A stretch of DNA of 64,000 bases from Phoebastria nigripes (Eukaryota; Chordata; Aves; Procellariiformes; Diomedeidae): NCBI GenBank assembly GCA_035582835.1, contig JAYKAV010000422.1:1701754-1765753 (forward strand), in the 5' to 3' direction. This document shows positions 11,363 to 22,980 of the stretch, piece after piece. The position numbers and the translations under genes were made by a program. The notes beneath the pieces are model-generated. The model saw only the letters and a list, made by a program, of their open reading frames with translations, was not told the origin of the DNA and ran no database searches. Position 1 is the stretch's first letter. Each line of letters begins with the position of its first letter.

Positions 11363-11639
11363 CGAGTACACTGACATAATGACTTTAAGCACTCTTGATG
11401 TCCTCACCTGCCCAACTGTGTTCAAATATTGTGCCTTTTCTGTACTCAACTGTGCACACAATGAGCAAAAAGAGCTGCTTTTGTAGCAGGTTGCCTTCTA
11501 TGCCAGAACAAGATTCTCTAAGCACACTAAAACCAGCTGTTGGTTACAAGTTAGGAACAACAATCTCCATAACTCTTCCCAGCTGGCATCCAAGAGCACT
11601 CATTCAAAAGAGATCCCAGTCTTCCGTAACTTGAACTAA

Positions 11640-11758
11640 GAACCTGGTCTACTGGAAGGTGTCCCTGCCCATGGCAGTGNGGGTTGGAACTAGATAATCT
11701 TTAAGGTCCCTTCCAACCCAAACCATTCTATGATTTTATGATTCTATGATTTTAAAGC
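11640..11758 (+). repeat. CR1 LINE 3'-end fragment, second copy
   Basis: CTACTGGAAGGTGTCCCTGC, CCATGGCAG, GGGTTGGAACTAGATAATCT, TTAAGGTCCCTTCCAACCC and AAACCATTCTATGATT are near-consensus CR1 3' sequence, ending in repeated ATTTTATG/ATTCTATG units. It is closer to consensus than the copy about 370 nt upstream, so probably a different subfamily and a younger insertion. It contains one N at 11680. Both copies are in plus orientation, antisense to ELMO1. Confidence 0.93.
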
Positions 11759-12148
11759 TCAAGATGAAATTTTACTTCTGACAGGAAAACTACTGTAAAT
11801 TGCTTTTGTGTTACAGTCTAATACATCACATTCAAGCACTCGGTACAATTTGTGGTCGCCCCATAATTTTACTGCACACTTTATTCAACATTAAAATCCA
11901 CATGGCCCAGGGAAAGAGGAAAGAGCGATGCAAACATCATCCTTCTACTGGTTTGAGTCATAAGCTCTAGAGAGTCATGCTGTTTAAGCAGCGGACAACA
12001 GCCGAAAAGCTTACTGTCTCTCCCTTTTAGCAGGGACAGCAGGACAGGTGATGCGTTCACTCCGAAATTACAACCCACATGTGAACTTAAAACCCCACCG
12101 AATCTAATTTATGCTAGTATGGGCTATTTATGGGCTATTAAAAAAAAA

Positions 12149-12183
12149 GGAGGGGGGGGGGTAAGGGGGGGGCAGGGAGGGCC
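12149..12183 (+). repeat. G-run cluster
   Basis: Two G runs, G10 at 12152-12161 and G8 at 12165-12172, follow an A8 run and are followed by GGG groups. On the plus strand (DNA only, antisense to ELMO1) this could form a quadruplex. Confidence 0.85.
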
Positions 12184-15100
12184 ACCAATTCAGCCATTGC
12201 AGTTAAAGCTAGAGAGAGGTATTATGATTGTCTCCTGTTTTACTATCAGAAAAAAGTGGAAATACTTTAACAAAGAAATCTGACTCATGAAAAATACTAG
12301 CTAATTTAGTAAATATGTTTACTTCATTGCTCAGGTAAAAAGTATTTATCAATTAAAAAGTCACCTTTGTAGTATATGTGATCTGCTTCTCCAAGTATCT
12401 TCTATCTCATATATAACTATAATTACAAAGGTTCTCTAAGACTCCCCAGATGGCTACAGCTAATACTCACTGTCAAAAGCTGATGACGGCACAGCTGTGT
12501 TTCCCCATCTCCACGCTCCGGTTGAAGCTCCTACTCCAGCCTCTCTGGGAACATGCATAGTTATGCCAAGAATGAGCAAAACACTCACTGTTTCCAAATT
12601 GGCTAATCAACGAACTGAGTGCTTAACCTTCCCACAATACATGCATCCAGACAACGCAACCAGCACTGTCTGCACACTGAGGACTGAACTGTGCCAGCCA
12701 CATTATTCTGCAAGACAACTCGTGGCAGTTTCCTTCTCAGGAGCCAGAACATCAATTGTCACTGATTGCTGCTGCAAATCAATCAACTGCTATCAAAACA
12801 CCTATTCAAAATGAACCAGCACTTGCTGTGTGATGCTTTTCTCTATTATCCTAAAAACAAATAGAGTGCCTCAGTATTTAATACCTTCTTGATTCCACCC
12901 AGGAGTTATTGCTAAGTATTTTACCTGCTAAGAACTTACAAATGCTAACTACAGAACAGGGAGAGGCTGGCAGCAACAGGAAAAAGGACACTATGCCTTT
13001 GCTGCATAATAATGTGCATGCCTCTAACTTATTATATAGCAAAAAAATGGATCCTCATAACTGTTTTATGTTAAAAATATTGTAATACATACATCATCCT
13101 GAGCCATCATCCTTAAGTTCTCCGCTAAAATGAAATCTTCCTACTCCAAAAACCTCAGGCTTCTGCCATTCAAAGTCCAGTTCCACAGCAGATCTGATGT
13201 CTCTGCTTCCCCAGTGTCATGGCCTGGCCTCCTCCTCCCCAGTGCCAGCACTGCCACTTGTCCAGTAGGCCAGTTCAGAGAGATGGACTGTCCAAAAACT
13301 AACCCCACAAAACAAAAACAAAGACACATTTGCAGCCAGATTAGCCCCTTGAATGTGTTCACCACTCACTCACCTGAGCATCAGGACCACCATAAGGAAT
13401 GGATAGGGGCAAAGAGGAAAGCAGGAATATAACCTGCTCAACTTAAACCATCATGGAAACATGCCCTGAGCCAAAAAAGAGGATTTATTTCACCTGTGCA
13501 AAGCTCATGGCACACAGCTGAGATTCAATTCCATAGAGGAGAACAATGTAAAAATATGCAATTACTAAGTTCATTACAGTATGTTTCATTAACTCAATGA
13601 GCTCCTTTATAATTTTAACAGACATTAAAAGATTAAAGTATTTGGATAAAATCCAAGTACGTTTTTAGTGCTCTGATGATTGCCAGAGTTTGTATCTTCA
13701 GAAATATAAAGTAACATCCCTTCACAAAGTCCCCTGTGAGAGTAACCACTGTTTATCCTTCTTGCTTTCAGACTTCGGTGTTCCCAAATTAAATTTTCCC
13801 ACTGCACTTGGGGGTGAGGGGTGGCAAATCACTGTTCGGTTAACTGTCTAGTTCAGTTTGACATAGTTAGAAGTGTTTCCAAACAAAGCTGTCAACTGAA
13901 GTTGACCATTCTGAACCTCCTAGAGGGCTAACACCTGGCTGAAAAGCCCTTTGTGTGAAAATGGCAACACTAAAACAAAGCACAACACAGTAACTCCGTG
14001 GCACTTTTCATCTGCTTTCAGTAGTAATTTAACATCAGCAGATTTCTAATGTTCAAGTGCGATTTAGCTATTAATCTCTGTGAAACAGAAGAGAGTCCTC
14101 TTTCTGCCCTTCAGTAAAGCACTTCTACTCTGCTGTGAAGACTAAAACACAGCTTTACAGGTTTGGCAGCATGGCGACAACAGTAAACACAGAACCTTAC
14201 CCACTCTCATTTTATGCTATATTAAGCAATATTCACAGGTTGTACACTGAAAGTATAAGCATTTCCAAAAAGCCACAGTGTGCATCTCTACTAAAAGAAT
14301 ACTCCATTTTCTTTCCTCTCCCCCCATCCCATCCTACAGCACATTGATGCTTCAGGTTACTGGTTTTGCAGTCTTCATGCTGCATTCACAGAACCATAGC
14401 CACAGCCCATCAGGTCTTTATTCGGAGTAAGGAGTATGATCAGGAAAGAGATGTCCTGTTTCCAAAGCTGCCAAACAACTTGCCCTGTAAAAGTAAGTGG
14501 GCTCCACATCTCTGAAGACCAGGACTACGATTCTATGACTTGAGTCCCATTTCAACTACAGTCCCCTGCTCCCAACAGGGGATTCTGCTGTTCTGTCAGA
14601 GCTGGATGTGACTTCCTTCTACCTTGCTTGGAAGATTACTCCAGTATGTAGGGCTCACAAAGACATGTTCTCCACAACATGCCATTCCCAATTGCTTCTT
14701 CTTGATCTGGGCATGCAAAAGTTAAGAGGACACCGTACGTGCGGAACTTGTTTTTCAAGATTTTTTTGAAGTTTCCTTTTCACATGTGCCATTCTCCAAA
14801 CTCTGGAGCAGATTCCTACTAGCCACAACACCTTCACAAGCTCTCTTCTCTGGGTATTAAAGAATTAGATGGATTTCAGCCACATCTCTTACCTTGCTGG
14901 TCTCACCCACTATGCCAACAACTGTGGCTAGGACTGGGGAAAAAAAATGATGACATTAACTCCACTTAAGGCACTTGAAGGAAATTCTGAAGCAGCAGTG
15001 CCAATAGCTAAATATGCTGCATCAGTGCCCAGGACAAAGTCTAATGCTCCCATTTAAACAAGATAGAAAAATGTATTCTTGCATTTGCAAAACAAACCTC

Positions 15101-15394
15101 TTGAGACACAAAAGCCCCAGATTCTTATTTGACCTTGGTGTCATTGAGAGAATGTAATCATTAGCAGCTAGTGTAAGATACACCAGAGAAAAATAAACTG
15201 AAAAAAAACCACCTGCAAATAGACTTTATATCTACCAAGTTTTTTTCCCCACAGCACTGATTAAAGAGAAGAACTCCCTACCACACATAGTAATCACACT
15301 GTTTAAAAGAACAGAAAGTCTGCTTCAAAGACGAGGATGTTAAACTTGGAACCAAGAACACTTGTGTTTAATTTTCTTTTATTCAAAGGCTTTG

Positions 15395-15510
15395 TGTGTG
15401 GCCACGTACTTGCCCTTTGGCCCTCTGTGCCTCCAACCGCCAACTATAAAATGGGGCACCACACTTCCTCAGAGAAGTTGAGAGGCATGTAGAGGCTACA
15501 GGGGGTTGTA
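15395..15510 (-). repeat. Ancient MIR-like SINE fragment
   Basis: GCCACGTACTTGCCCTTTGG, CCCTCTGTGCCTCC and CTATAAAATGGGGCACCAC match the reverse complement of the MIR core (GCAAGTCACTTAACCTCTCTGTGCCTCAGTTT...TGTAAAATGGGG). The element is in the ELMO1 sense orientation. Confidence 0.65.
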
Positions 15511-18500
15511 TCTAAATCAGGCTGATAGATTACCCAGAATGGGCAGCCGCCTTATTTATTCATGTGCTTGGACAGACTACTCACCCAGTTCTTCCTGCAT
15601 TTTACCCCTCCCAGCCCTCAAGGTCCTGAAAGCAGAGACTGGCTTACCTATTTCTTGCTACCATCCTTAGTTTGAATACAACACCTATCATTAAAAAACA
15701 GAGAGGTAGAAGCAGAGGATGAAGCTTCAGTGTCTGCTGGGAACAGTCTGTGCTCTTTTTAGCATTTCAGAGCACACTGGTGCACTTATCCATCAGACGG
15801 GGCTTCTCACAAGAATCCCAGATAGGGACTTTGGGATGGGACAGAAAAGGGTAAACCATTTTGTGGCTATATTTATTGGCCAATGTCTTCTAATTCTCTT
15901 ACTCTGCCAAATTGAAAGATTCATTACCAGCACAAAATGACAAATACATTTCTAGGTGGATTACATACTTTAAAACAAATTAGCATGGGAAACTAATTTC
16001 CCAGGCAAAATAAAAGCATCACCCTAATATTCATTTAAGCCAAGACTGAAAGAGCACACAGAACATGCTGTAGGGAGCAAGTCTGAAGTCTCATTGCCAT
16101 TTTTCTTTACATATAAAGCTGTTTTTCCTTACGTTAAGAGTCCCTGAGGCACGCACAAATATCTGCAGAGCCAATCAAAATGCAAATACTCTGAAACAGC
16201 CCAGTGAGCAACTACTGCTCACCTCTTTACCGCATTCTTCCTTCTACTCAGGCTTTCATCATTTAATATGGGTGACTTTGCAAAACACTATGTGCTTTGG
16301 TTTTAGAGCCCTAAAAGTTTAAGCTGTTCTCAACTTAGAAATAACCTGTCATCTGGCTCCTTGGTTCAGTCATTCCTGGCAACTGCCTTATTTTCAGCAC
16401 ACACATGACAGGAAGAGACCACTGTCCTGCGACAGTTACCTCTTTCTGGCCCCAAATAATCTCTGTAGTTTTACACAGTGAAATTAATGCATGGCTGCTG
16501 GCTACCGTACCCTCCTGCCTTTGCTTTTAGTCATTTAATTGCTGAAGTAGAAATACAGATGTTAAAAGAGACAGGCACATGAAAGAAAACACTTGCCTCT
16601 TGCTTTGAAGACACATAACACGACAGCAAGATGAAAAATCCCACAGCTACGAAGGATCCCAATTCTCTCAGGGTAAGACGCCCAAAGCATCTTGCATGGA
16701 ACTGTTTCATCTCCAACAAAATCAAACTGAACTATTCCCGGTAAATTGAGGAGCTGCCTGTTTTTAACAGTTCCTTTCTTAAATCTGTCACTATTTCTCC
16801 TGGTTCATTAACCAAGCTTATTTAAGAAAGAAGAATCCTATCTTAAAAGGAAGAAGGCAGCAAGGTAGTTTTGCATGCCACCAGCCAAGTTAACTACAAT
16901 ATGTATTGCTGCTTTCTGTTAAGAGAAACTCAACCATGCCAAAGGTTGGCAGTTTCTTCTAGCAGCTGAGAAGTAAAAAGCCTTGTTGAGCACATTTTCC
17001 TTTTGAGCAGCTACACGTGTGATGATGTATGCAGCACGGCTATTAGCTTGTGTGTGAGAAGGAAGGGCAACAGGTCTCTGCTGTCAGGCTGTCCCTCTAA
17101 ATTTTTCTTCTCAAGTTTGCAAAAATATGTTACATTTTTATATAGATGAAAAAGCTAGCAATGATACCCATGAAAGCTGCTTTCAAGCATTTTAGATTAA
17201 ATGTCATCTAAAGCATGATTTGACCTGGATCTGCTTTTAGATTTTTTAATTATTGACTTATAATATGTGCAATAAAAGTCACTGGAGGCAAAAAGTAATT
17301 TGTATTTAAGATACTATTTTTGCTTTTGTACAACTTTTAAGTGATGACAGCTTTAAGACCCACTAGAGTAAGCAGGGATTAGACTTTAATGTGCTTTCCT
17401 TGCTTTTAGTATATAAAAGTTTCACATGATCAACTCTTAGAAAGAATACCAACTGTCAGGAGTTTTACTGTGTTCTTTTTAACAAGGATGAAGTGGAGAA
17501 ACACTCATTTATTTATTTATTTTTATATAGGACATTCATTCATAGAAGAAATCTAAGCATAATACTCACCTTTAGCCTAGGCAGTACAATTCATCTCTCT
17601 AACCTTTGGCATTTTTTCCCCCTTTTCTTTTCTGACAGTGTTTTATTTCCCTTTACATGACCCATTCTTCAAGCCTTCTCCCACTCCCTCAAAGAGATTA
17701 CATTCACACACATGCCGACCATTTTTCCCCAGGTGGAAGTTTTGTACCAACTGCTGCACTTTCATCTCAGCCAAAGCACATCCCCGCTGAGATGCAACGG
17801 GGACACTTCACCCCTCCCCAATCTCCCTCTGCTCTTTTGAGGCTTTTAAAGCACATAGAAGTAAGACCTTCACTGGCAATTTGGGAATTTCAGCAGTGCA
17901 CATTGATATTTCATTCTTCCTGTATTTTTTTTTAAATGTCAGATTCAAACAACCTATGCTCTGCAGAAGCCAATTACTGTAGCTTTCATGAAGGTTAAAA
18001 GTTCAAAAGGAAAGCTGGTTTCTTCATTTAGCAGCCTCTTTCAACAATTCCGATAAAAAGACGCCAAAGAGTGAGCGGATGTGTAGGTATGGCAGCAAGG
18101 GGGATGAGGGGGTGGGTCTCAAATTTTTTAATTCTCTTATTTATGACTCCCCCTCTTCCACCAGGTTCTGACCTCACCCTCTTTGGGGCACACCGTCCCA
18201 AATGCTAACTACCAGCAATGAGAAAAGGCTAGGAGAAACACACATATCCTGCTGTCTTCCTCCCCACACACAGAGCGAACAGTCCCCAAAGCACATTTTA
18301 CCTTGAATCCTTTGGGCAGACGTGTCCCAGCCACACACAGCATAACCATGAAAATTATACCTCTTTCTCAAGCTTGCAGGCTTACTACGCCTTTTCTCAA
18401 AATTCCCTTCCTGCTGACAGATATAAATCAAGCAAGCAAACTTACTCTGTGAAGTCAAAACTTCACATGGCCTCAAAAGGCTTGCTTGCAACATTTACTT

Positions 18501-20810
18501 TGCACATGAGCATAAGCACCAGGAGTAACACACCGAGTATTATCTTGCATTGTTTTTTCTAACGAAAATACACTGTAACCACAAAAGGAAAAGCTTACAG
18601 GATCAGTAATGAAGGGACTGATTCATATGCCCCAGAGAACAAGTGCTGAACAATGTACACTCAGTGAGATTTCAGCTTTATCCCTTATTAAAATAAAACC
18701 ACATGCCTGATCTTTAACCCACTTTGATTTATTAATGTTTTTGCTTTTCAAGATTATGAAAGTAAGTATGAACAGAGGAGCTAGAAGAAAACAATTTATC
18801 ATGAAAGCCTTATATACCAAATATCAGAATAGCCATCAATCTTACTTCCTGTCTCAAAAACGTGTATTTATAGTTTTGAAGGATCAGATGGGAATTCCAG
18901 TTTGAAAGTCACAAAAGTAGGCTGATGCAGAAAATAAAATACTATATCCCAAATGTAACATAACCTCTGCTACTGTACACAGACATCAGTTGGTCATCTG
19001 TCAATCCACTAAAATGCCAAATGCATTTGAAAGATATTAAAGTATCAATAAGAAAAAAGAAAGAGTGCTTTGAAAAGGTCAGAGATCTACTGATTCTGAG
19101 TTGTGCATACATAAATCCTCAAATCCAAGGAATGACCATCTGCTTTACATCATGGTATCTTATGTTCTAGCCACCTTCCCCACCACAGAGTCTTTTACTG
19201 GAGGTTGTGGTTTTATCCTTTCGGTTGAGTCCCGTTCCAGAAGATACTTGTTCTACATTACAAAGTGTGTCACATTTTCCATGGGGCATTCAGGAAACTC
19301 CTAGCACAAAAACAATGAACGGGATGTTGCAGGTCAGAATAGAGCTACGCTCACTGAATGAGAACATTTGAGGAAGCGGGGGGGACCTTGCAGTGTCTTT
19401 TATTACTTGGCNTCTTCTTGGCTCCAGCCCCTATACTTTACAGAGTTGGTGTTTGTGGGATAAGCGAAGTTTACACACAGCCCTCTCTTGGCCAGAGCTG
19501 TTCCTCGGTTTTATAAGAACTCAATGCCCCAGCCAACTTTATAGGACCCTGGCAACCATGAGGCACCTATGACAGCTTCAGCCAGTCTGCCCCAGTTCAT
19601 GCTCTTGGACTGTCTGTGTACCTAGCATTGGCCTGTCTGCCAGTCAACCTGAACAGGGGACTACAAGCCTGAAGTTTTGGTTTTTTGAACATTTCTGCTA
19701 ATAAAACTATCACTGCGCAGAATTATCCCTGTAAGTTAGATCTGATCTATTACTACACTACTGTCCTGTGCCTGGAAATACCTGGAGCATTAATATTCCC
19801 ACAGCAATAGGGTAGCTCCACAGAATGCAAGAGCAATACCCACATGTTGAAGTTTCCCATACCCACAGGAGTTCGTAAGGTGGTGCTTACCTCCTCACTG
19901 GATCCTTCCTATATAGGAAGGCCTTTGCACAGTACTTCAGCCGGATAAAAGCTTACGCACCTTCCTGAAACACCTCCCGGTAAACCCCACGCTCCCAACT
20001 CTTGATGGATTCCACATAAGGACAGGTGCTGTGGGACCACGGCAGGGACCACAACTCTCATCCTCCCCTAAGCCATGCTGGCTGCAAGAGGAAGGAACCA
20101 CTGAGAACCCTAATTCTTTAAGGAAACACTAAGATGTAAAGACCAGTGGAAATTCTTGAAGAAGAGTAAGCTCCTGAGCACTGCTCTCGCTTCGGAAAGC
20201 GGTCACCTTCATTTTACAACGATGAAGCCCCAACAAGCATTAGCAGCAGCATGCATTTCTAGCTTCCCTATTTCAGATCTGGTTTTATTCATCAGACTTT
20301 CCACATGGTAATCCTAGAAGAGCAATTCTAATGCAATACTTTCAGCATCAAATTGGAGAGGCCTAATTTGTGGCCACAGCTGTGGCCTGTTATCTGTACT
20401 TCATCACTCCAATTCAGCACAACACAAACTCCGTAATTCTTCAAACTCCAACATGCCTCTACACCACAACAGCAATTAATTTGCCTCTTCCAGCCTATGC
20501 CATTAAAATAAAACTGTAATATACCACAATCTGAAAATAAAACAAATTCAGTCCCAGCCCTACCCAACCTCTTCATAATTTAAAGAAAACCCCTGCAACT
20601 TCAGCATTTAAGAATTGGGACTTTTGTCAGAAATTATTTTTACTCATATGCTTACTTTTAAAGGTTACTGATAAATCTGAAGCAGTAACTTCACATTAGC
20701 ACCTAAACTACACCAGTAGCTAAACTTTTTACAGGGACTTGAAAAAAATTTCTCCTATGGTCAAAACAAAAATAAAACCTACTGAAATGTTTTCATATTG
20801 ACCTGGAAGA

Positions 20811-20872
20811 AAAAATAAACAAAAAAAACCCCAAAACAAACAAACAAAAAAACCACAAAAAAACCCCACCAA
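20811..20872 (+). repeat. A/C-rich low-complexity tract
   Basis: Alternating A runs and CCCC/CAAA blocks; the sense strand of ELMO1 reads as G/T-rich with repeated GTTT and GGGG groups. Confidence 0.85.
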
Positions 20873-22045
20873 CTATTCCACTACAAAGAATTTAAGATTA
20901 AATGGCAGTTTCAAAGACAAAGATAATTCAGTCTAAGAAATATCACCCTATAAATCTGTGAGTAGGGGGTTCATTTGATAATGCCCTCATTAGGTGAGCA
21001 ACAGCCATTAAAGCCTTTTCCTGATAACATGGTAATTGTCTCTTCATACCAAGAAAAACGGTTTTCTTCCTTTCACTTGCAAAGAAAAGTCAATGGCTTT
21101 TACAACTCCACCCAATAGTAAAATAATATTCATCAGCTGGAATAACACTTCACAGTTACATCATAAAAAGAAACCTCACTTCAAAGTAAAGATGATTTTA
21201 GACTTGAAATGAGTAAGTTTTTAATCAAAAAGGAAATTCACATTAAAGCCACCATAATTTTGTTTGAACTTTTATTCAAGTTTTATTCAAATTATTACTC
21301 AGCTCCATTCTCTCCTCTTGGAAGCAAGTATAGTTCATACTAGTTTACTTATATTCCATATGAAGCATAGGACAAAAACACTTATATTCCCCTTAGCAAT
21401 AAGACCAGCATACCAGGCAACTGTCTAAGGAACACACTACTTCCAAAATAAAATTGCATTTCATAAAGTAATTAAACATCCCATGCATGTGTCACGGCTG
21501 TACCACTCAAGAACCTCAGTGATTTAAGAGTGACCTCAGAATACAAACGCTGCAATAGGAGAGCCTAAATATGGCACACATCCCTTCATGTAAGGGCCAG
21601 CACAGGAAAACAAACATGCAATTGCACTGGCATAGCGACCTAGAAGACAATAACCTCAGGCCAGGCAGCATGGGTTAAAAAGGCAGAGATGTTCAACCCT
21701 GCACACAGCAACCCTCCCTCGGCCTGAGGCCACTGCACGCAGTAGAAATCCATCCTCTCTCAACTGGTATGCTCTGTTCTCCATCACAATGTTAACCTGG
21801 ACCCTGACCTTCAAATCTCCCTTGAGATCTGAAGACACTACCACTGCACCCAATCTATGAAAGCATTTCTTCTTCTCCTGGACTTGCTCGCAGGACTAAG
21901 AGTGAGCTAAAGAACACGTTGGTTTTTCCCCCCAACACCAAAGCCATTGGGCAAAGCCTGGATCAAAGAACCAGAGCTCACCACCCACACCAGAGTACCC
22001 AACACCTTCCCCGGGAAAGCCATAAAGTTAGCTTTTGTTTCCTCC

Positions 22046-22194
22046 CTCCCTGTATCCATAAAAAACAAACAAACACACACAATAAAAATTAAATAAATAA
22101 ATAAATAAATTAAAAAAAAAAAAAAAANNNNNNNNNNNNNNNNNNNNNNNNNNNNNNNNNCTCCCTGTATCCATAAAAAACAAACAAACACACA
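22046..22194. repeat. 34-nt direct repeat flanking a 33-N gap
   Basis: The 34 bases at 22046-22079 recur exactly at 22161-22194, immediately after a run of 33 N (22128-22160). Between them lie an AAAT microsatellite (about 22081-22110) and an A run that stops at the gap. The pattern suggests either two overlapping contig ends that were not merged, or a true short tandem duplication that broke the assembly at an A-rich tract. Confidence 0.9.
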
Positions 22195-22230
22195 TAGTTA
22201 AACTTCAATCTTTTTTTAATCTGGACCACT

Positions 22231-22288
22231 TAAAAAAAAAAAAACCAAAACAAAACAAACAACAAACAAACAAAAAACCCCCACAAAC
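22231..22288 (+). repeat. A/C-rich low-complexity tract
   Basis: An A13 run followed by CCAAAACAAAACAAACAACA-type sequence and a CCCCC group. It lies just after the gap-flanking repeat. Confidence 0.85.
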
Positions 22289-22926
22289 CTAAAGCCCTAA
22301 CTGAGAGGGCTTGTATCTTTCCAATATGCAGAATAATGTACACATGCAATAGAAGACAGCAACATCAATACATTCAGTACATAACAGGCACACTGCTTTA
22401 CAAATTAAGGTATGCCCTCCAAGTTCACTGGACCTCCATGAGTTTTCCTGAGGCTTAACCAAACAGTAAGTGTAGCAGCAGCAAAGTTGGAAAGAGCAAG
22501 CATTTCAAACTCTTCAGCAATCTTCAAAATGGTTCTTGCAAGTTTTCCTAGAGGCCCTTTTCAAATTAACCATGCAAGACAGAGAGTGCTTTTCAGACTT
22601 TGTCTTTCCCTTCCCTTTCTGCTGTGACAGGTGTATTCTAAAGGCACCTAATCCCAAAGTTTGCTACCCCCAGTACCTAAACATGAATCAAGAACTACCT
22701 TTCTCATCAGCTGGTATTCATTCTCTTCACTACTAAGGTGACTATTTAATTTTGCTGCTTTAAGAAAAAAAAAAAAAATTGTTTCATTAATTAGTTTTAC
22801 ATGGCAATTTTAAATGAACTATTGCTAAATGCACACTGCTATGTACCAGAACAAACTCACAATGGGTAACCAACTAAAACAAATAAAACCTAAGAGAAAC
22901 AACCATTTATGACTGGAGATTTAAAA

Positions 22927-22980
22927 TCAAAAAACCCCACAAACCCCCAAAAACCAACCCCCACAAACAAACCACCACCA
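22927..22980 (+). repeat. A/C-rich low-complexity tract
   Basis: A runs interleaved with CCCC and CCCCC groups. It is the most C-rich of the four such tracts, so the ELMO1-sense strand has several closely spaced G groups. Confidence 0.85.

Larger units (their letters stand above)
11759..22045 (-). other. ELMO1 intron 1, segment two
   Basis: AT-rich intron without a recognisable exon. It contains a G-rich run at 12149-12183, a minus-oriented MIR-like fragment near 15.4 kb, an ATTT repeat near 17.51 kb, a compact AT-rich stretch at 17.19-17.30 kb with homeobox-like motifs, and an A/C-rich tract at 20.81-20.87 kb. Open frames of 60-106 codons show no family signature. Confidence 0.6.
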
